The position numbers were made by a program, and so were the translations under genes. The notes beneath the pieces are model-generated. The model was not told the DNA's origin and made no database searches. It saw only the letters and a list, made by a program, of their open reading frames with translations. 64,000 nucleotides of DNA, taken from positions 208,057 through 272,056 of the forward strand of contig NZ_FOLO01000002.1 of the NCBI RefSeq assembly GCF_900112265.1. Reading direction: 5' to 3'. Numbering within the stretch: position 1 is the first letter of the stretch; the number at the start of each line of letters is the position of its first letter. This DNA comes from Pseudoalteromonas denitrificans DSM 6059 (GTDB taxonomy: Bacteria; Pseudomonadota; Gammaproteobacteria; Enterobacterales; Alteromonadaceae). Shown here one piece after another: positions 27,102-37,176 of the stretch.

Positions 27102-27380
27102 TCAGAGTACGTAGCGTACATCTTCTATATTACCAAGTTCAGTATAAAGCTGTTCTATATGTTCTTTACTTGTAACTGTTGCTACTAAGCTTACTGACTC
27201 GTATGTGCCCTTGCTACTTGGTTTGCTTTTTGGTGCGTAATCACCTGGGGCATATTGTTGCATTACAACTAAAATTTGATCTGTTAGATTTGTATTGGCC
27301 AAACCCATAATACGAAATGTAAATGGGCAAGGAAATTCAAGAAGTTCATCAAATTTAGTATCTTTAACAGGTTTTACCAC
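27102..27380 (-). CDS. ybeD: YbeD/DUF493 family protein
   Basis: A small 92-residue protein of unknown biochemical role, conserved between dacA and lipB in gammaproteobacteria. It carries the family segments [24 protein letters not shown] and [13 protein letters not shown]. The fold is a ferredoxin-like regulatory domain in known structures. The start is a GTG with AAAGGCG upstream. The 265-base gap to dacA may hold a promoter for ybeD-lipB-lipA. Confidence 0.9.
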   Translation of the reverse strand: MVKPVKDTKFDELLEFPCPFTFRIMGLANTNLTDQILVVMQQYAPGDYAPKSKPSSKGTYESVSLVATVTSKEHIEQLYTELGNIEDVRYVL

Positions 27381-27597
27381 AATAATTCGCCTTTCATGTC
27401 ACTAGTTTAAAATCATTACAATTGTGATGCTTAGTTTTATAGAACTAAATCTCAGTCTTTGAGGCAGCTATTACAAAGTAATTGAATGTTTAAAAAGGTG
27501 GGCATTTTATCATTAATATGGTTAAAACGCTTATTAATATTCTTAATTTAAAGATTAATAATTTTATTTCATTTGAATATTAAACAAAGATAGAAAC

Positions 27598-27628
27598 AAA
27601 AAACGCCTCATAAAATGAAGCGTTTTTT
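27598..27628 (-). terminator. Intrinsic terminator after dacA
   Basis: AAAAAACGCCTCAT pairs with ATGAAGCGTTTTTT with one mismatch and a 3-base loop. Read on the minus strand, a T run follows. It lies 18 bases after dacA. Confidence 0.85.
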
Positions 27629-27645
27629 TGACATAAGATAGGCTT

Positions 27646-28830
27646 TTAGTTCGTTAGTTGAAGGCGTAAGTAGTCGTATACTTTACTAAAGAAACTGCCT
27701 TCTTCAATTTCTTCTAACGTAACTAGAGGATATTGAGCAATATCTTCACCTTCAAGCTGTAAAAATAGTGAACCTACTGTTGTACCCTTAGCAATTGGAG
27801 CTTTAAGTTCTTTATCTAGTTTAAAGTTAGCTTTTAAGTTTTTACGTTGACCACGTGGAATGGTAATTGGGGTATCTTGTAATATACCTAAAGAAACTTC
27901 CTCTTTATTACCCATCCATATACGTTGTTTTGCAAAACTATCACCGGCTTTATAGGGTGTAATTGTTTCAAAAAATCTAAAACCATAGTTTAATAACTTT
28001 TTACTTTCTACTTTGCGAGCGCGTTCACTGGTAGTACCCATAACAACTGTAATTAAGCGCATATCGCCTTTAGTTGCTGAAGTTACTAAGCTATAACCTG
28101 CTTCGCTTGTATGACCTGTTTTAATGCCATCTACATTTAAGCTGTTATCCCATAATAGAGAGTTACGGTTAAATTGTTTTATGCCATTAAAAGTAAATGA
28201 TTTTTCAGCGTATAAAGCATATTCTTCAGGGACATCTTTGATTAATGCTGCACCTAAAGTAGCCATGTCTTTAGGTGTTGTATAATGTTCATTAGTATCT
28301 AAACCATGGCTATTGATAAAATGCGAATTAGTCATGCCTAGTTGTTTTGCATGGGCATTCATTAAATCTGAAAAAGCACTTTCACTGCCGGCAATATGCT
28401 CAGCCATAGCAACACAAGCATCGTTACCTGATTGAATAATAATGCCACGGTTTAAGTCTTCAACAGAAATGTTTTTGCCAACTTCAATGAACATTTTTGA
28501 CGAATCAGGGAAGTTTTTGGCCCAAGCATTTTCACTTATGGTGACTTTATCAGTCAAAGCAATATTGCCGTTTTTAATTTCAGAGCCAATAACATAGCTA
28601 GTCATCATTTTTGTTAAACTAGCAGGTGCTAATTTATCATCCGGATTCCCTTGGGCGATTACTTTGCCCGTTGTGAAATCAACTAAATAATAACCTTTTG
28701 CATTGATTTGGGGAACAGACGGAATGATTTGAGCTGTGGCATTATATGTTGTACTAACTGTTGCCGCTAAGGCAACTGAATAAACAATTTTGCTTATTTT
28801 ATTTAATAGTTTGTTTTTTATTTGTTTCAT
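27646..28830 (-). CDS. dacA: D-alanyl-D-alanine carboxypeptidase (PBP5/6 type)
   Basis: This low-molecular-weight penicillin-binding protein trims the terminal D-Ala of peptidoglycan stem peptides in the periplasm. The 394 residues have a signal peptide (about 1-33, ending ATAQ) and the active-site motifs Ser71-Leu-Thr-Lys74, SGN (134-136) and KTG (237-239). After the catalytic domain come the PBP5 C-terminal domain and a C-terminal amphipathic membrane anchor (FFSKVYDYLRLQL). It follows rlpA in the cell-shape operon. Confidence 0.95.
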   Translation of the reverse strand: MKQIKNKLLNKISKIVYSVALAATVSTTYNATAQIIPSVPQINAKGYYLVDFTTGKVIAQGNPDDKLAPASLTKMMTSYVIGSEIKNGNIALTDKVTISENAWAKNFPDSSKMFIEVGKNISVEDLNRGIIIQSGNDACVAMAEHIAGSESAFSDLMNAHAKQLGMTNSHFINSHGLDTNEHYTTPKDMATLGAALIKDVPEEYALYAEKSFTFNGIKQFNRNSLLWDNSLNVDGIKTGHTSEAGYSLVTSATKGDMRLITVVMGTTSERARKVESKKLLNYGFRFFETITPYKAGDSFAKQRIWMGNKEEVSLGILQDTPITIPRGQRKNLKANFKLDKELKAPIAKGTTVGSLFLQLEGEDIAQYPLVTLEEIEEGSFFSKVYDYLRLQLTN

Positions 28831-28886
28831 ATTGCTAATAAGCTACTTTTTAATAAGTTAAAGTGACGCAAAGAGGATTCATTATC

Positions 28887-29657
28887 CTAAAGCTTGTCTT
28901 GAGAGTAAAGCAAGAACGCCTGTTTATGCGAATTTTGTTTTAAACTGTTCAAAACATCTTTTGCCTGTGATGGATCTTTTATAGGACCTAAATGCAGACG
29001 ATAAATTCCATTTACTTGATTAATTTTATTTTTTAATTGGTATTTTTTGGAAAGTTTATTCGCAAGTAGTTGAACATTAGAGTAATTGGTAGCTGCGAGT
29101 ACTTGAATATACATGGCCGATGTTTTGTCATTGGGCACTAAAGCTTTGATTTTAACGCGCCCGGTTCCTGATTGGTAAATTCCTAATTTATAAGCTGCTG
29201 CATAGGATAAGTCTATGAGTCGATTATCATGAAAAGGCCCTCTGTCATTTATTTTAACGATGGCTGTTTTGCCATTGACTAAATTTGTGACTTCGACAAA
29301 ACTAGGAAGGGGCAGTGTTTTATGTGCTGCGGTCATAGAAAACATATCATAGGTTTCACCATTAGAAGTTAGGTGACCATGGAATTTTCGCCCGTACCAA
29401 GATGCGATACCTTCATTTTCATATCCTGACTCACTAAGCAAAGGCGTATATTTTTTCCCTCGCACAGTATATGTTCGACTTGCAGCTATGCTTTTTTTTA
29501 CTTTTATGACTTTAGCATCAAGCTGTTCTAATAAAGTGGGCTTTCTTAGTGGTGCTGCATCATGGCGCATATTATAACGACTTGTACTGCATGCAGATAA
29601 AACGACTGTGCTAATTATTAATAAGATAATGAATCGCATTTTTAATAACTTTATCAT
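28887..29657 (-). CDS. rlpA: Septal ring lytic transglycosylase RlpA
   Basis: RlpA is an outer-membrane lipoprotein whose double-psi beta-barrel domain cleaves denuded glycan strands in some species. The 256 residues have a lipobox (LSAC, Cys23) followed by Ser, the RlpA domain (about 78-168: GIASWYGRKFHG, TSNGETYDM, ALPLP-type segment, VKINDRGPFHDNRLIDLS) and a C-terminal SPOR domain (about 180-254) that binds septal peptidoglycan. It overlaps rodA by 4 bases. Confidence 0.93.
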   Translation of the reverse strand: MIKLLKMRFIILLIISTVVLSACSTSRYNMRHDAAPLRKPTLLEQLDAKVIKVKKSIAASRTYTVRGKKYTPLLSESGYENEGIASWYGRKFHGHLTSNGETYDMFSMTAAHKTLPLPSFVEVTNLVNGKTAIVKINDRGPFHDNRLIDLSYAAAYKLGIYQSGTGRVKIKALVPNDKTSAMYIQVLAATNYSNVQLLANKLSKKYQLKNKINQVNGIYRLHLGPIKDPSQAKDVLNSLKQNSHKQAFLLYSQDKL

Positions 29658-30763
29658 GTATGAACCAACATGCGCTTATGGGTTGCCACTGACATTATCA
29701 TGCCAAAGCCTGCCAATAAAGTAACCATAGAAGTTCCACCATAGCTAATAAGAGGTAAAGGAACACCTACAACAGGTAATAAACCTGAAACCATGCCGAT
29801 ATTTACAAAAATATACACAAAAAAAGTTAAGGTTAAACTTCCCGCTAATAATTTACCAAAGGCATCTTGTGCATTAACAGCGATGAATAAACCCCGTGCG
29901 ATAATAAATAAATAAGCTGCTAATAACAAAGTCACACCCACTAAACCGAATTCTTCGCTGAGAACTGAAAATATAAAATCAGTATGGCGTTCAGGTAAAA
30001 ACTCTAATTGTGATTGTGTTCCGTGGAGCCAGCCTTTTCCTTCAACTCCCCCTGACCCTATGGCTATTTTAGATTGAATAATATGGTAGCCAGATCCAAG
30101 CGGGTCACTTTCTGGATTTAAAAAGGTTAATACTCTTTGTTTTTGATAGGCATGCATACCATAAGTCCAAAGAGGCCATGCACTGATAGCACCAATAGCA
30201 CACACACTACCAACTAGGCGCCAGCTAACCCCTGCTAGGAACAGAACAAAAATACCTGAGCTGGCTATTAAAATGGAAGTACCTAAGTCCGGTTGTTTAT
30301 AGATTAGGTAAGTTGGTAACATGACCAATAAAAACCCAATGAATAAATGTTTTAATTTTGGTGGTAAATGATATTTACCTATATACCAAGCAACCATCAT
30401 AGGCACTAATAGCTTCATTATTTCTGAGGGTTGTATGCGCGTAATGCCTATGTTTAACCAACGTTGAGCACCTTTACTGCTAACACCTACAATTAATACT
30501 GCAATGAGAAGTATAATGCCAAATGTATAAAGGGGGATCACAAAACGTTGCAAGGTAGAAGGGGATATTTGTGCCAGAACAACCATGATTAAAAGCGCAA
30601 CTCCCAAGCGTTTTAATTGGCGAAAAACGATAGGAAGTTCTTGTCCACCGGCACTATAAACAATGAATAAACTCGCTGCGAGTAAAACAATTAAAGCGAG
30701 TAATAAAGGGAGGTCGATATGAATTTTGTCCCAAATTGTTTTTTTATGTTTTAACGGATTCAT
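29654..30763 (-). CDS. rodA: Rod shape-determining protein RodA (SEDS glycosyltransferase)
   Basis: RodA polymerises peptidoglycan glycan chains during cell elongation, partnered with PBP2. The 369-residue integral membrane protein shows the SEDS family segments GSKGAQRWLNIG-like (VSSKGAQRWLNIG), KQPDLGTSIL, SGYHIIQSKIAIGSGG, HTDFIFSVLSEEFG and the C-terminal LPLISYGGTSM. It overlaps mrdA and rlpA by 4 bases each, so translation is coupled along the operon. Confidence 0.96.
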   Translation of the reverse strand: MNPLKHKKTIWDKIHIDLPLLLALIVLLAASLFIVYSAGGQELPIVFRQLKRLGVALLIMVVLAQISPSTLQRFVIPLYTFGIILLIAVLIVGVSSKGAQRWLNIGITRIQPSEIMKLLVPMMVAWYIGKYHLPPKLKHLFIGFLLVMLPTYLIYKQPDLGTSILIASSGIFVLFLAGVSWRLVGSVCAIGAISAWPLWTYGMHAYQKQRVLTFLNPESDPLGSGYHIIQSKIAIGSGGVEGKGWLHGTQSQLEFLPERHTDFIFSVLSEEFGLVGVTLLLAAYLFIIARGLFIAVNAQDAFGKLLAGSLTLTFFVYIFVNIGMVSGLLPVVGVPLPLISYGGTSMVTLLAGFGMIMSVATHKRMLVHT

Positions 30764-32634
30764 GGATTACCTGCTATTTCAGCTGCTTTATTTGCAAAAT
30801 AATGGTCCATAATTTTACGAGCGAGGGGCGCCCCTAGGCTACTCCCGCCACCTGCATTTTCAACTGTAATGGTCACAATAATTTCAGGGGATGAAAAAGG
30901 TGCAAAGCCAACATACATAGCATTATCACGATGCTTTTCTTTAACTTTATCTTTTTCGTACTCTTCACCTTGGGCAATATTAACGACTTGTGCTGTGCCT
31001 GTTTTACCCGCAGCATCATACGTATGCCCTTTAAATGCTTTGTATGCAGTACCCGATTTTTTTTGTACGGTATTATGCATTGCTCTTAAGGGAATATCCC
31101 AATGATTATTATCTTTTAATATAATGGGTGGCTTTTCTTCATTATTTAAAATAGTCAGTTGTTCATTCAATTTAGCCACTGAAACTAAATGTGGTGGGTG
31201 GTTAATACCTTTATTGGCCAAAATATTAACTGCATTTGCTATTTGGATTGGTGTCGCAGACCAATAACCTTGACCAATACCAATCGAAATCGTATCTCCT
31301 GGATACCATGACTCATTAAAGCGTTCTTTTTTCCATTCAACAGAGGGTAAAATTGCAGAGGTTTCTTCATGAATATCTATACCTGATAAATCTCCAAAAC
31401 CAAATTGAGCCATAAAGTTACTGATTTTGGTGATTCCGAGCCTGTAAGCCATATCATAAAAAAAAGTATCACAAGATTTTTCTATCGCTTTATAAATATC
31501 AACTTTACCATGGCCCCACTTGAGGTGATCTCGCCATCTATGTTTTACATTTGGGATTTGAAAAAAACCTTGGTCACGGATCGTTGTTTTTTCATCTATA
31601 ATGCCTTCTTCTAAACCTAGCACTGAAATAATTGGCTTAATAGTGGATGCTGGTGCGTATCTTCCTTGTGTTACACGGTTAAACAATGGGCGGTCTGAAT
31701 TTAATAATGCTTTATAGTTCTTACTGCTAATACCATGGACAAATAAATTGGGGTCGTAACTTGGATTTGAGTACATAGCTAATATACCGCCATCTTTTGC
31801 ATCTAAAACAGTAATGGCACCACGCATACCTTTTAATGCTGCTTGAGCTGCTTTTTGTAAACTTATGTCCATTGTTAAAACAAGGTCGTTACCTGGAATC
31901 GGAGGTGTAAAGCTTATGCTACGTAGTACCCTGCCTCTATTGTTAATTTCTACTTTTTCTGACCCCACGGTGCCATGTAAAGTTTCTTCATAAAATTTTT
32001 CTATGCCTAGCTTGCCAATAAAGCGGGTAGCACGATAATTTTGACTTTTATTTTCAGCATCTAATTTGAGCAATTCCTTTTTATTTATTTTAGCTACGTA
32101 ACCTAGGGCATGAGTCAAAGTATCACCATGAGGGTAATGGCGAGCTAAACGGGCCTCTACTCTAAAACCCGGGAATTTATCTTGGTTTACCGAAAATAAT
32201 GCAACTTCCTTTTCATTGAGGCGAGATTTTAGGATTTGGCTTTTAAAACGGCGATTATGTTTTATATCATTTAAAAAGTTTTTTTCTTGTTGCTCTGTGA
32301 TATCAAGTAACTTTTTTAGCGCCATTAAAGATTTATCTAAATCTTTAATCTTTTCAGAAATGCCTTCGAGATTATAAACGGGTTTATTTTCAGCAAGGAT
32401 CACGCCGTTTCTATCATAAATAATACCGCGATTAGGGGGGACTGGGACTAGTTTTATGCGATTATCATTAGAGCGCGTCTGATAGGAATCAAAAGATGTG
32501 ACTTGCAATTGATAAACATTAATAAACAGTACTGCAATTAAAATTAATACAAATACAAAAGCAATAAAGGCTCTACGTGCAAATAAATTTGCTTCAAAGG
32601 AATGATCTCTAATAGTCGTAGGGCCTTTAAACAT
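30760..32634 (-). CDS. mrdA: Peptidoglycan D,D-transpeptidase PBP2
   Basis: PBP2 is the class B transpeptidase of the elongasome, cross-linking peptidoglycan made by RodA. It has a single N-terminal membrane anchor (about 20-42), a pedestal domain and the transpeptidase domain. Active-site motifs are Ser-Thr-Ile-Lys (about residue 330), SCD (the SxN equivalent) and KTGTAQV. The ATG at 32634 is chosen; two in-frame TTG codons upstream (32640, 32637) lie closer to a GAGAG site and remain possible starts, changing the protein by only two residues. Confidence 0.95.
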   Translation of the reverse strand: MFKGPTTIRDHSFEANLFARRAFIAFVFVLILIAVLFINVYQLQVTSFDSYQTRSNDNRIKLVPVPPNRGIIYDRNGVILAENKPVYNLEGISEKIKDLDKSLMALKKLLDITEQQEKNFLNDIKHNRRFKSQILKSRLNEKEVALFSVNQDKFPGFRVEARLARHYPHGDTLTHALGYVAKINKKELLKLDAENKSQNYRATRFIGKLGIEKFYEETLHGTVGSEKVEINNRGRVLRSISFTPPIPGNDLVLTMDISLQKAAQAALKGMRGAITVLDAKDGGILAMYSNPSYDPNLFVHGISSKNYKALLNSDRPLFNRVTQGRYAPASTIKPIISVLGLEEGIIDEKTTIRDQGFFQIPNVKHRWRDHLKWGHGKVDIYKAIEKSCDTFFYDMAYRLGITKISNFMAQFGFGDLSGIDIHEETSAILPSVEWKKERFNESWYPGDTISIGIGQGYWSATPIQIANAVNILANKGINHPPHLVSVAKLNEQLTILNNEEKPPIILKDNNHWDIPLRAMHNTVQKKSGTAYKAFKGHTYDAAGKTGTAQVVNIAQGEEYEKDKVKEKHRDNAMYVGFAPFSSPEIIVTITVENAGGGSSLGAPLARKIMDHYFANKAAEIAGNP

Positions 32635-32643
32635 CAACAAATA

Positions 32644-33114
32644 CTACTCTCTGTGATAGGGATGGTTGGTGTTTAAGCTCCAGCCTCTGTACAGGCTTTC
32701 AGCTAAAATGATTCGAACAAGCGGGTGGGGTAAGGTTAAATTAGATAATGACCATTTTTGTTCAGATGCTTCTATGCATTGAGGTGCTAACCCTTCTGGT
32801 CCACCAACTAATAAACTGACATCACGGCCATCTAACTGCCATTTTGTCATATTTTTAGCTAATTTGTGTGTATCCCAAGGTTGACCTGTTACTTCAAGTG
32901 TTACTATACGGTTGCCTTTAGGAACAGCTGCTAAGGTTTTTTCACCTTCAATATGCAAAATACGTTTTATATCTGCATTTTTACCGCGTTTACCTGCTGG
33001 TATTTCGATTAACTCTAAGGCCATATCTTTGGGAAAACGACGTTGATACTCTTTGAAGCCGGCTTCAACCCAGTTAGGCATTTTAGTACCGACTGCAATG
33101 AGTTGGATTTTCAT
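32644..33114 (-). CDS. rlmH: 23S rRNA (pseudouridine1915-N3)-methyltransferase RlmH
   Basis: RlmH methylates pseudouridine 1915 in helix 69 of 23S rRNA. The 156-residue SPOUT-family protein has the knot signature [12 protein letters not shown] and the C-terminal [20 protein letters not shown]...HPYHR. Length agrees with E. coli (155). It starts 1 base after rsfS and ends 9 bases before mrdA, in the conserved rsfS-rlmH-mrdA-rodA order. Confidence 0.96.
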   Translation of the reverse strand: MKIQLIAVGTKMPNWVEAGFKEYQRRFPKDMALELIEIPAGKRGKNADIKRILHIEGEKTLAAVPKGNRIVTLEVTGQPWDTHKLAKNMTKWQLDGRDVSLLVGGPEGLAPQCIEASEQKWSLSNLTLPHPLVRIILAESLYRGWSLNTNHPYHRE

Positions 33115-33115
33115 A

Positions 33116-33433
33116 CTAGCCCCAAAGTTTTTCTAACTGGTAAAAGTCTCTTGTCTGTTCTTGCATTACATGAACAATAACATCTCCTAAATCCACAATT
33201 ACCCATTCCCCAGTTTCTCTTCCTTCAAAACTTAAAGGCTCAAAACCTGCGGCTTTTGCTTCTTTATTAACGTTATCTGCAATTGACAAAACATGACGTT
33301 TTGAATTACCTGAGCAGATCAATAAATAATCTGTAATAGGCGATTTACCAATGACATCTAATTTCACGACATCTCGTGCTTTCATATCATCCATTTTGTT
33401 AAGGGCAAATTCTACTAATTCAGTTGTTTGCAA
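33116..33433 (-). CDS. rsfS: Ribosomal silencing factor RsfS
   Basis: RsfS binds ribosomal protein L14 and blocks subunit joining in slow growth. The 105-residue protein has the family pattern [31 protein letters not shown] and [16 protein letters not shown]. In E. coli it follows leuS-lptE-holA-nadD, but here nothing of that set precedes it. The upstream neighbour is a divergent chitinase gene. It is therefore the first visible gene of its operon. Confidence 0.95.
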   Translation of the reverse strand: MQTTELVEFALNKMDDMKARDVVKLDVIGKSPITDYLLICSGNSKRHVLSIADNVNKEAKAAGFEPLSFEGRETGEWVIVDLGDVIVHVMQEQTRDFYQLEKLWG

Positions 33434-33912
33434 AATAAATACTCACTATTTATAAGATTTTAACGATTTAACTAATCGACCATTTTATCATGCTAATTAA
33501 AGATAAGTAACAGTTGAATTAAATCATTATGAAACTTAACGTTGAAATGATTTTTATTCTTTTTTGTTTTCTGTTATTCGATCTAGTTATAAGTGGTGTA
33601 TCTTGAAGTACCTGATTTAGGTAGTGTAACTTGCTGTATATTATAATTAAAAAAGATATTTAGGAATTTAATAGTACAAAATCAATTATTTTATAAATTC
33701 AATTTAGAATGTTTATACTATTAAATTTTTCTTACGAATGTATGTTTTTTGCTCTTCAAGTTGTTGTTTGTGCTTATTATTTATTTGGTTTCTCAAATAG
33801 GTAAAATTATTTTTTCTAAATTTGCTGTTTGTAAAATATATGTTACCTTTGTTTTATCTATTAAATTGCAATGTTGCGTAAAAGTTAATTGAAATAAGGA
33901 ATGGAGGTGACA
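33434..33912. other. AT-rich divergent intergenic region between rsfS and the chitinase cluster
   Basis: This 479-base gap must hold promoters for the rsfS operon (minus) and for the chitinase (plus). It is very AT-rich with many T tracts. A TATAAT occurs at 33642-33647, but no matching -35 hexamer is seen at the right spacing. No tRNA, riboswitch or convincing operator was recognised. Confidence 0.5.
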
Positions 33913-36900
33913 ATGAAATCAGTAATAAAAATTAAAAACATGCTTACATTGAGTGCAATTTCACTCGCTATGGCTGGAGGCGCTGTGCAAGCTGCTGTCG
34001 TAGACTGTACAAATGTAACAACCTGGCAAGAAAATACAGCATATTCAAAAGGTGAACTTGTTCAGTTAAGTGAACAAGCGTTTGAATCACAATGGTGGAA
34101 TAAATCTAATCCATTGGAAAAATCAGGTCCATGGCAAGAGTGGAAAAAAACGGGTGACTGTGACAGCGGTGTCATTGTTAATTTACCTCCCTTTGTATCA
34201 TGGAATTCACCATTAACTGGTACTTCTTTTGTAGAGAATGACAGCGTTGTCTTTGATTTGAACAGTTCGGATGAAGATGGCACTGTTTCTAAAGTTGATT
34301 TATTTATAGATGGTATTAAATTAACGACTTTAAACGGAATTCCGTATAAATATGATTGGTTGGCTGTGGTAGGGGAACATACACTCACGGCTGTTGCAAC
34401 AGATGATAAAGGTGCGCAAACAACAAGCAGTGAAATCTTAATTATAGTTACACCAAAAGATACCCCCCCTGTAAATAAGCCACCTGTTGCAACATTAATG
34501 GCAACGGTACCAAGTAAAGTTTTAGTGGGTGATACGATTAACTTTGAGTTTTCGGCCACAGACTCCGATGGCCAAATATCTTCTTTAGAATTACTCGAAA
34601 ACGGAATCAAAGTAAGCAGTGCTACGAGTGCTAGCGGGAGTTTTTTATGGACTGCTTCGGCTTTAGGCATTGTTAAATTTGCAGTAAAAGCAACAGATAA
34701 TAAAGGCGCTACTTCTTTAAGTAATGAAATTAGTGTTTCTGTTGTAGAAGATGGACAAACAGGACCTAACCCTGATGACTGTCGTCCTGAAGGACTTTAC
34801 CAAACGCCAGGTGTTAATACACCTTACTGTACTATTTATGATCAAAATGGTCGTGAATTGATGGGAGCCGATCATCCGAGGCGAGTTATCGGTTATTTTA
34901 CTAGCTGGCGAAATGGTGCTAATAACCAACCTAGCTATTTAGTTAATGATATTCCGTGGGATAAAATTACTCATATAAATTATGCGTTTGCTCATGTTGA
35001 TGATCAAAATAAAATTTCTATTGGTGATCCTAACGCAGTTAACAATCCCGCTACTAATATGGAGTGGCCGGGTATTGCTGGCGCTGAAATGGATATGAGC
35101 TTGCCATATAAAGGTCATTTCAATTTACTCAGTAAATACAAAAAACTTCATCCTGATGTTAAAACTTTAGTTTCTGTAGGTGGCTGGGCTGAAACTGGCG
35201 GCTATTTTGGTGATGCTGGGCGTGTTGCCAGTGGCGGTTTTTATACATTAACAACCAATGCTGATGGTAGTGTAAATCAAGCGGGCATCGCTGCTTTTAG
35301 CGCCAGTGTTGTTGATTTTATACAAAAATATGGTTTTGATGGTGTTGATATAGATTATGAATACCCATCATCTATGGCTGACTCTGGTCATCCCGATGAT
35401 TTTGAGTTTTCTAATGCGCGCCGCGCAGGTTTAAATGCATCTTATCAAGTATTAATGAAGTCACTTCGTGAAAGTTTAGATAAAGCGGGTGAGCTTGCTG
35501 GTGAGCATTATATGCTAACAATAGCATCACCATCTTCGGGTTATTTATTACGTGGCATGGAAACTTTCCAAGCAACTCAATACTTAGACTATGTAAATAT
35601 CATGTCTTATGACTTACATGGTGCATGGAATTCTCATGTTGGTCATAACGCATCATTATTTGATACAGGCTTAGACTCTGAGCTTAAAGCATGGGATGTA
35701 TATGGTACTAAAGAGTTTGAAGGTATAGGTTATTTAAATACTGACTGGGCTGTTAAATATTTCAGAGGAGGCTTATCTGCAGGTCGTATTAATATCGGTT
35801 TGCCATATTATACGCGTGGTTTTAAAGATGTGACTGGTGGGACAAATGGTCTTTGGGGCCAGGCTAAATTTACTGATCAAGCTAACTGTCCTAAAGGTAC
35901 AGGTAAAGGTGATAAAAACTTCTGTGGTGATGGTGCTGTTGGTATTGATAACCTTTGGCATGATATAGAAAATGATCGCGAAGTTCCTGCTGGTAGTAAT
36001 CCATTATGGCATACTAAAAATTTAGAAAAAGGCATTGTTGGCAGTTATTTAAGTGCTTACGGTTTAGATCCTGATACAGATATTGATGATAAGTTTATTG
36101 GAACATATACACGGTATTACGATAGCGTTGCTGTAGCGCCTTGGCTATGGAATGACACCAAAAAAGTATTCATCTCAATAGAAGATGAAGAGTCTATGGC
36201 AACTAAAGTTGATTATGTTATTAATAATGGTTTAGGCGGTGTTATGTTTTGGGAGCTTGCTGGCGACTTTGATTTTGATGTTGCAAAAGGTGAGTACTTC
36301 ATGGGCTCAACTATGACCACACTTGCTTATGATAAATTTAATCAAAGTGGTACTCCTTATGGTATAGACAAAGGTAATGCCACATTTACTGTGCCTGCAG
36401 AAATGGTTGATGTTGTTTTTGTAGCAAAAGACTTTCCTGAAGGTGATAAAAACTACCCTATTAGCCCAACATTTGCATTTACTAATAACTCAGCAATTGA
36501 TTTTAGCGGTGCAAAAATATCATTTGATATTCCAGTTTCAACTTCAGCAATATTCAAATCAAATTGGAATGCGAAGAAAAAACTGAAAATGGCCATTGAT
36601 ACCAATGCTTCTAACGCAGCGGGTAATAATATTGGTGGTTTTGAAAATGAATTCCATCGTTTTTCTATTACGCTTACAAATGAATGGGGTGGAACAACAG
36701 AATCATTCAAAGTTGGTGAAACAATCAATGCACAAGTGATGTATTACATGCCAATCAGTGGGCCGGTAAATTTTACCATAGAAAAAGGTGGTAAAACCTA
36801 CGCAATTAAATCTGAATATCCAAACTTACCAGAAGCAACTTCAGGTGGTGGAGATGGCGGTGGAGATGGAACGGGTCAAGCTTGTGATGGGATTGATGTT

Positions 36901-37068
36901 GCTACTTTACCTGTTTATCCAGATTTCCCTCAAAAAGATTGGGCTGGTAATCCTGACCATGCTAATACGGGTGACATTATGGTTCACAATCGCGCGGTAT
37001 TTAAAGCTAAGTGGTGGACAAAATCAGAGCCTGGTAGTGCAGACTGGGATCAAATCTGTACCTTCTAA
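33913..37068 (+). CDS. Secreted GH18 chitinase with N- and C-terminal CBM5/12
   Basis: This enzyme hydrolyses beta-1,4 bonds in chitin outside the cell. The 1051 residues comprise a signal peptide (about 1-27), a CBM5/12 chitin-binding module (about 29-80, with QWWNKSNP), two Ig-like/PKD-type domains (about 95-285), a GH18 barrel (about 325-800) with the catalytic DGVDIDYE (acid Glu483), a C-terminal domain (about 810-965), a Gly/Asp linker and a second CBM5/12 (AKWWTKSEPG). The ATG at 33913 is preferred to an in-frame ATG at 33901, because GGAGGTGA lies directly upstream of it. It opens the chitin cluster and resembles secreted chitinases of Vibrio and Alteromonadales. Confidence 0.93.
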   Translation: MKSVIKIKNMLTLSAISLAMAGGAVQAAVVDCTNVTTWQENTAYSKGELVQLSEQAFESQWWNKSNPLEKSGPWQEWKKTGDCDSGVIVNLPPFVSWNSPLTGTSFVENDSVVFDLNSSDEDGTVSKVDLFIDGIKLTTLNGIPYKYDWLAVVGEHTLTAVATDDKGAQTTSSEILIIVTPKDTPPVNKPPVATLMATVPSKVLVGDTINFEFSATDSDGQISSLELLENGIKVSSATSASGSFLWTASALGIVKFAVKATDNKGATSLSNEISVSVVEDGQTGPNPDDCRPEGLYQTPGVNTPYCTIYDQNGRELMGADHPRRVIGYFTSWRNGANNQPSYLVNDIPWDKITHINYAFAHVDDQNKISIGDPNAVNNPATNMEWPGIAGAEMDMSLPYKGHFNLLSKYKKLHPDVKTLVSVGGWAETGGYFGDAGRVASGGFYTLTTNADGSVNQAGIAAFSASVVDFIQKYGFDGVDIDYEYPSSMADSGHPDDFEFSNARRAGLNASYQVLMKSLRESLDKAGELAGEHYMLTIASPSSGYLLRGMETFQATQYLDYVNIMSYDLHGAWNSHVGHNASLFDTGLDSELKAWDVYGTKEFEGIGYLNTDWAVKYFRGGLSAGRINIGLPYYTRGFKDVTGGTNGLWGQAKFTDQANCPKGTGKGDKNFCGDGAVGIDNLWHDIENDREVPAGSNPLWHTKNLEKGIVGSYLSAYGLDPDTDIDDKFIGTYTRYYDSVAVAPWLWNDTKKVFISIEDEESMATKVDYVINNGLGGVMFWELAGDFDFDVAKGEYFMGSTMTTLAYDKFNQSGTPYGIDKGNATFTVPAEMVDVVFVAKDFPEGDKNYPISPTFAFTNNSAIDFSGAKISFDIPVSTSAIFKSNWNAKKKLKMAIDTNASNAAGNNIGGFENEFHRFSITLTNEWGGTTESFKVGETINAQVMYYMPISGPVNFTIEKGGKTYAIKSEYPNLPEATSGGGDGGGDGTGQACDGIDVATLPVYPDFPQKDWAGNPDHANTGDIMVHNRAVFKAKWWTKSEPGSADWDQICTF

Positions 37069-37098
37069 ATTTCTATCTGTTAATTAAATATAACGATA

Positions 37099-37164
37099 CC
37101 TATTAACCTTCTAATTATGAGTGGTTAATAGGTTCGAATGAGCAAAGCGCTTAACTTCTTTGCT
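37099..37164 (+). other. Two hairpins between chitinase and LPMO genes
   Basis: ACCTATTAACC (37099-37109) pairs perfectly with GGTTAATAGGT (37124-37134), and AGCAAAG (37141-37147) pairs with CTTTGCT (37158-37164). The second ends two bases before the AGGAG ribosome binding site of the next gene. Neither has a T run, so they are more like mRNA processing or stability elements than terminators. Confidence 0.55.
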
Positions 37165-37176
37165 TAGGAGACTTCT

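Noticed and set aside
33642..33647. TATAAT as the chitinase promoter
   Set aside because: No acceptable -35 hexamer at 16-18 bases, and such boxes arise easily in this AT-rich gap.
34062..34670. 202-residue minus-strand frame in the first chitinase
   Set aside because: It lies entirely inside the chitin-binding and Ig-like coding region and has no independent signals.
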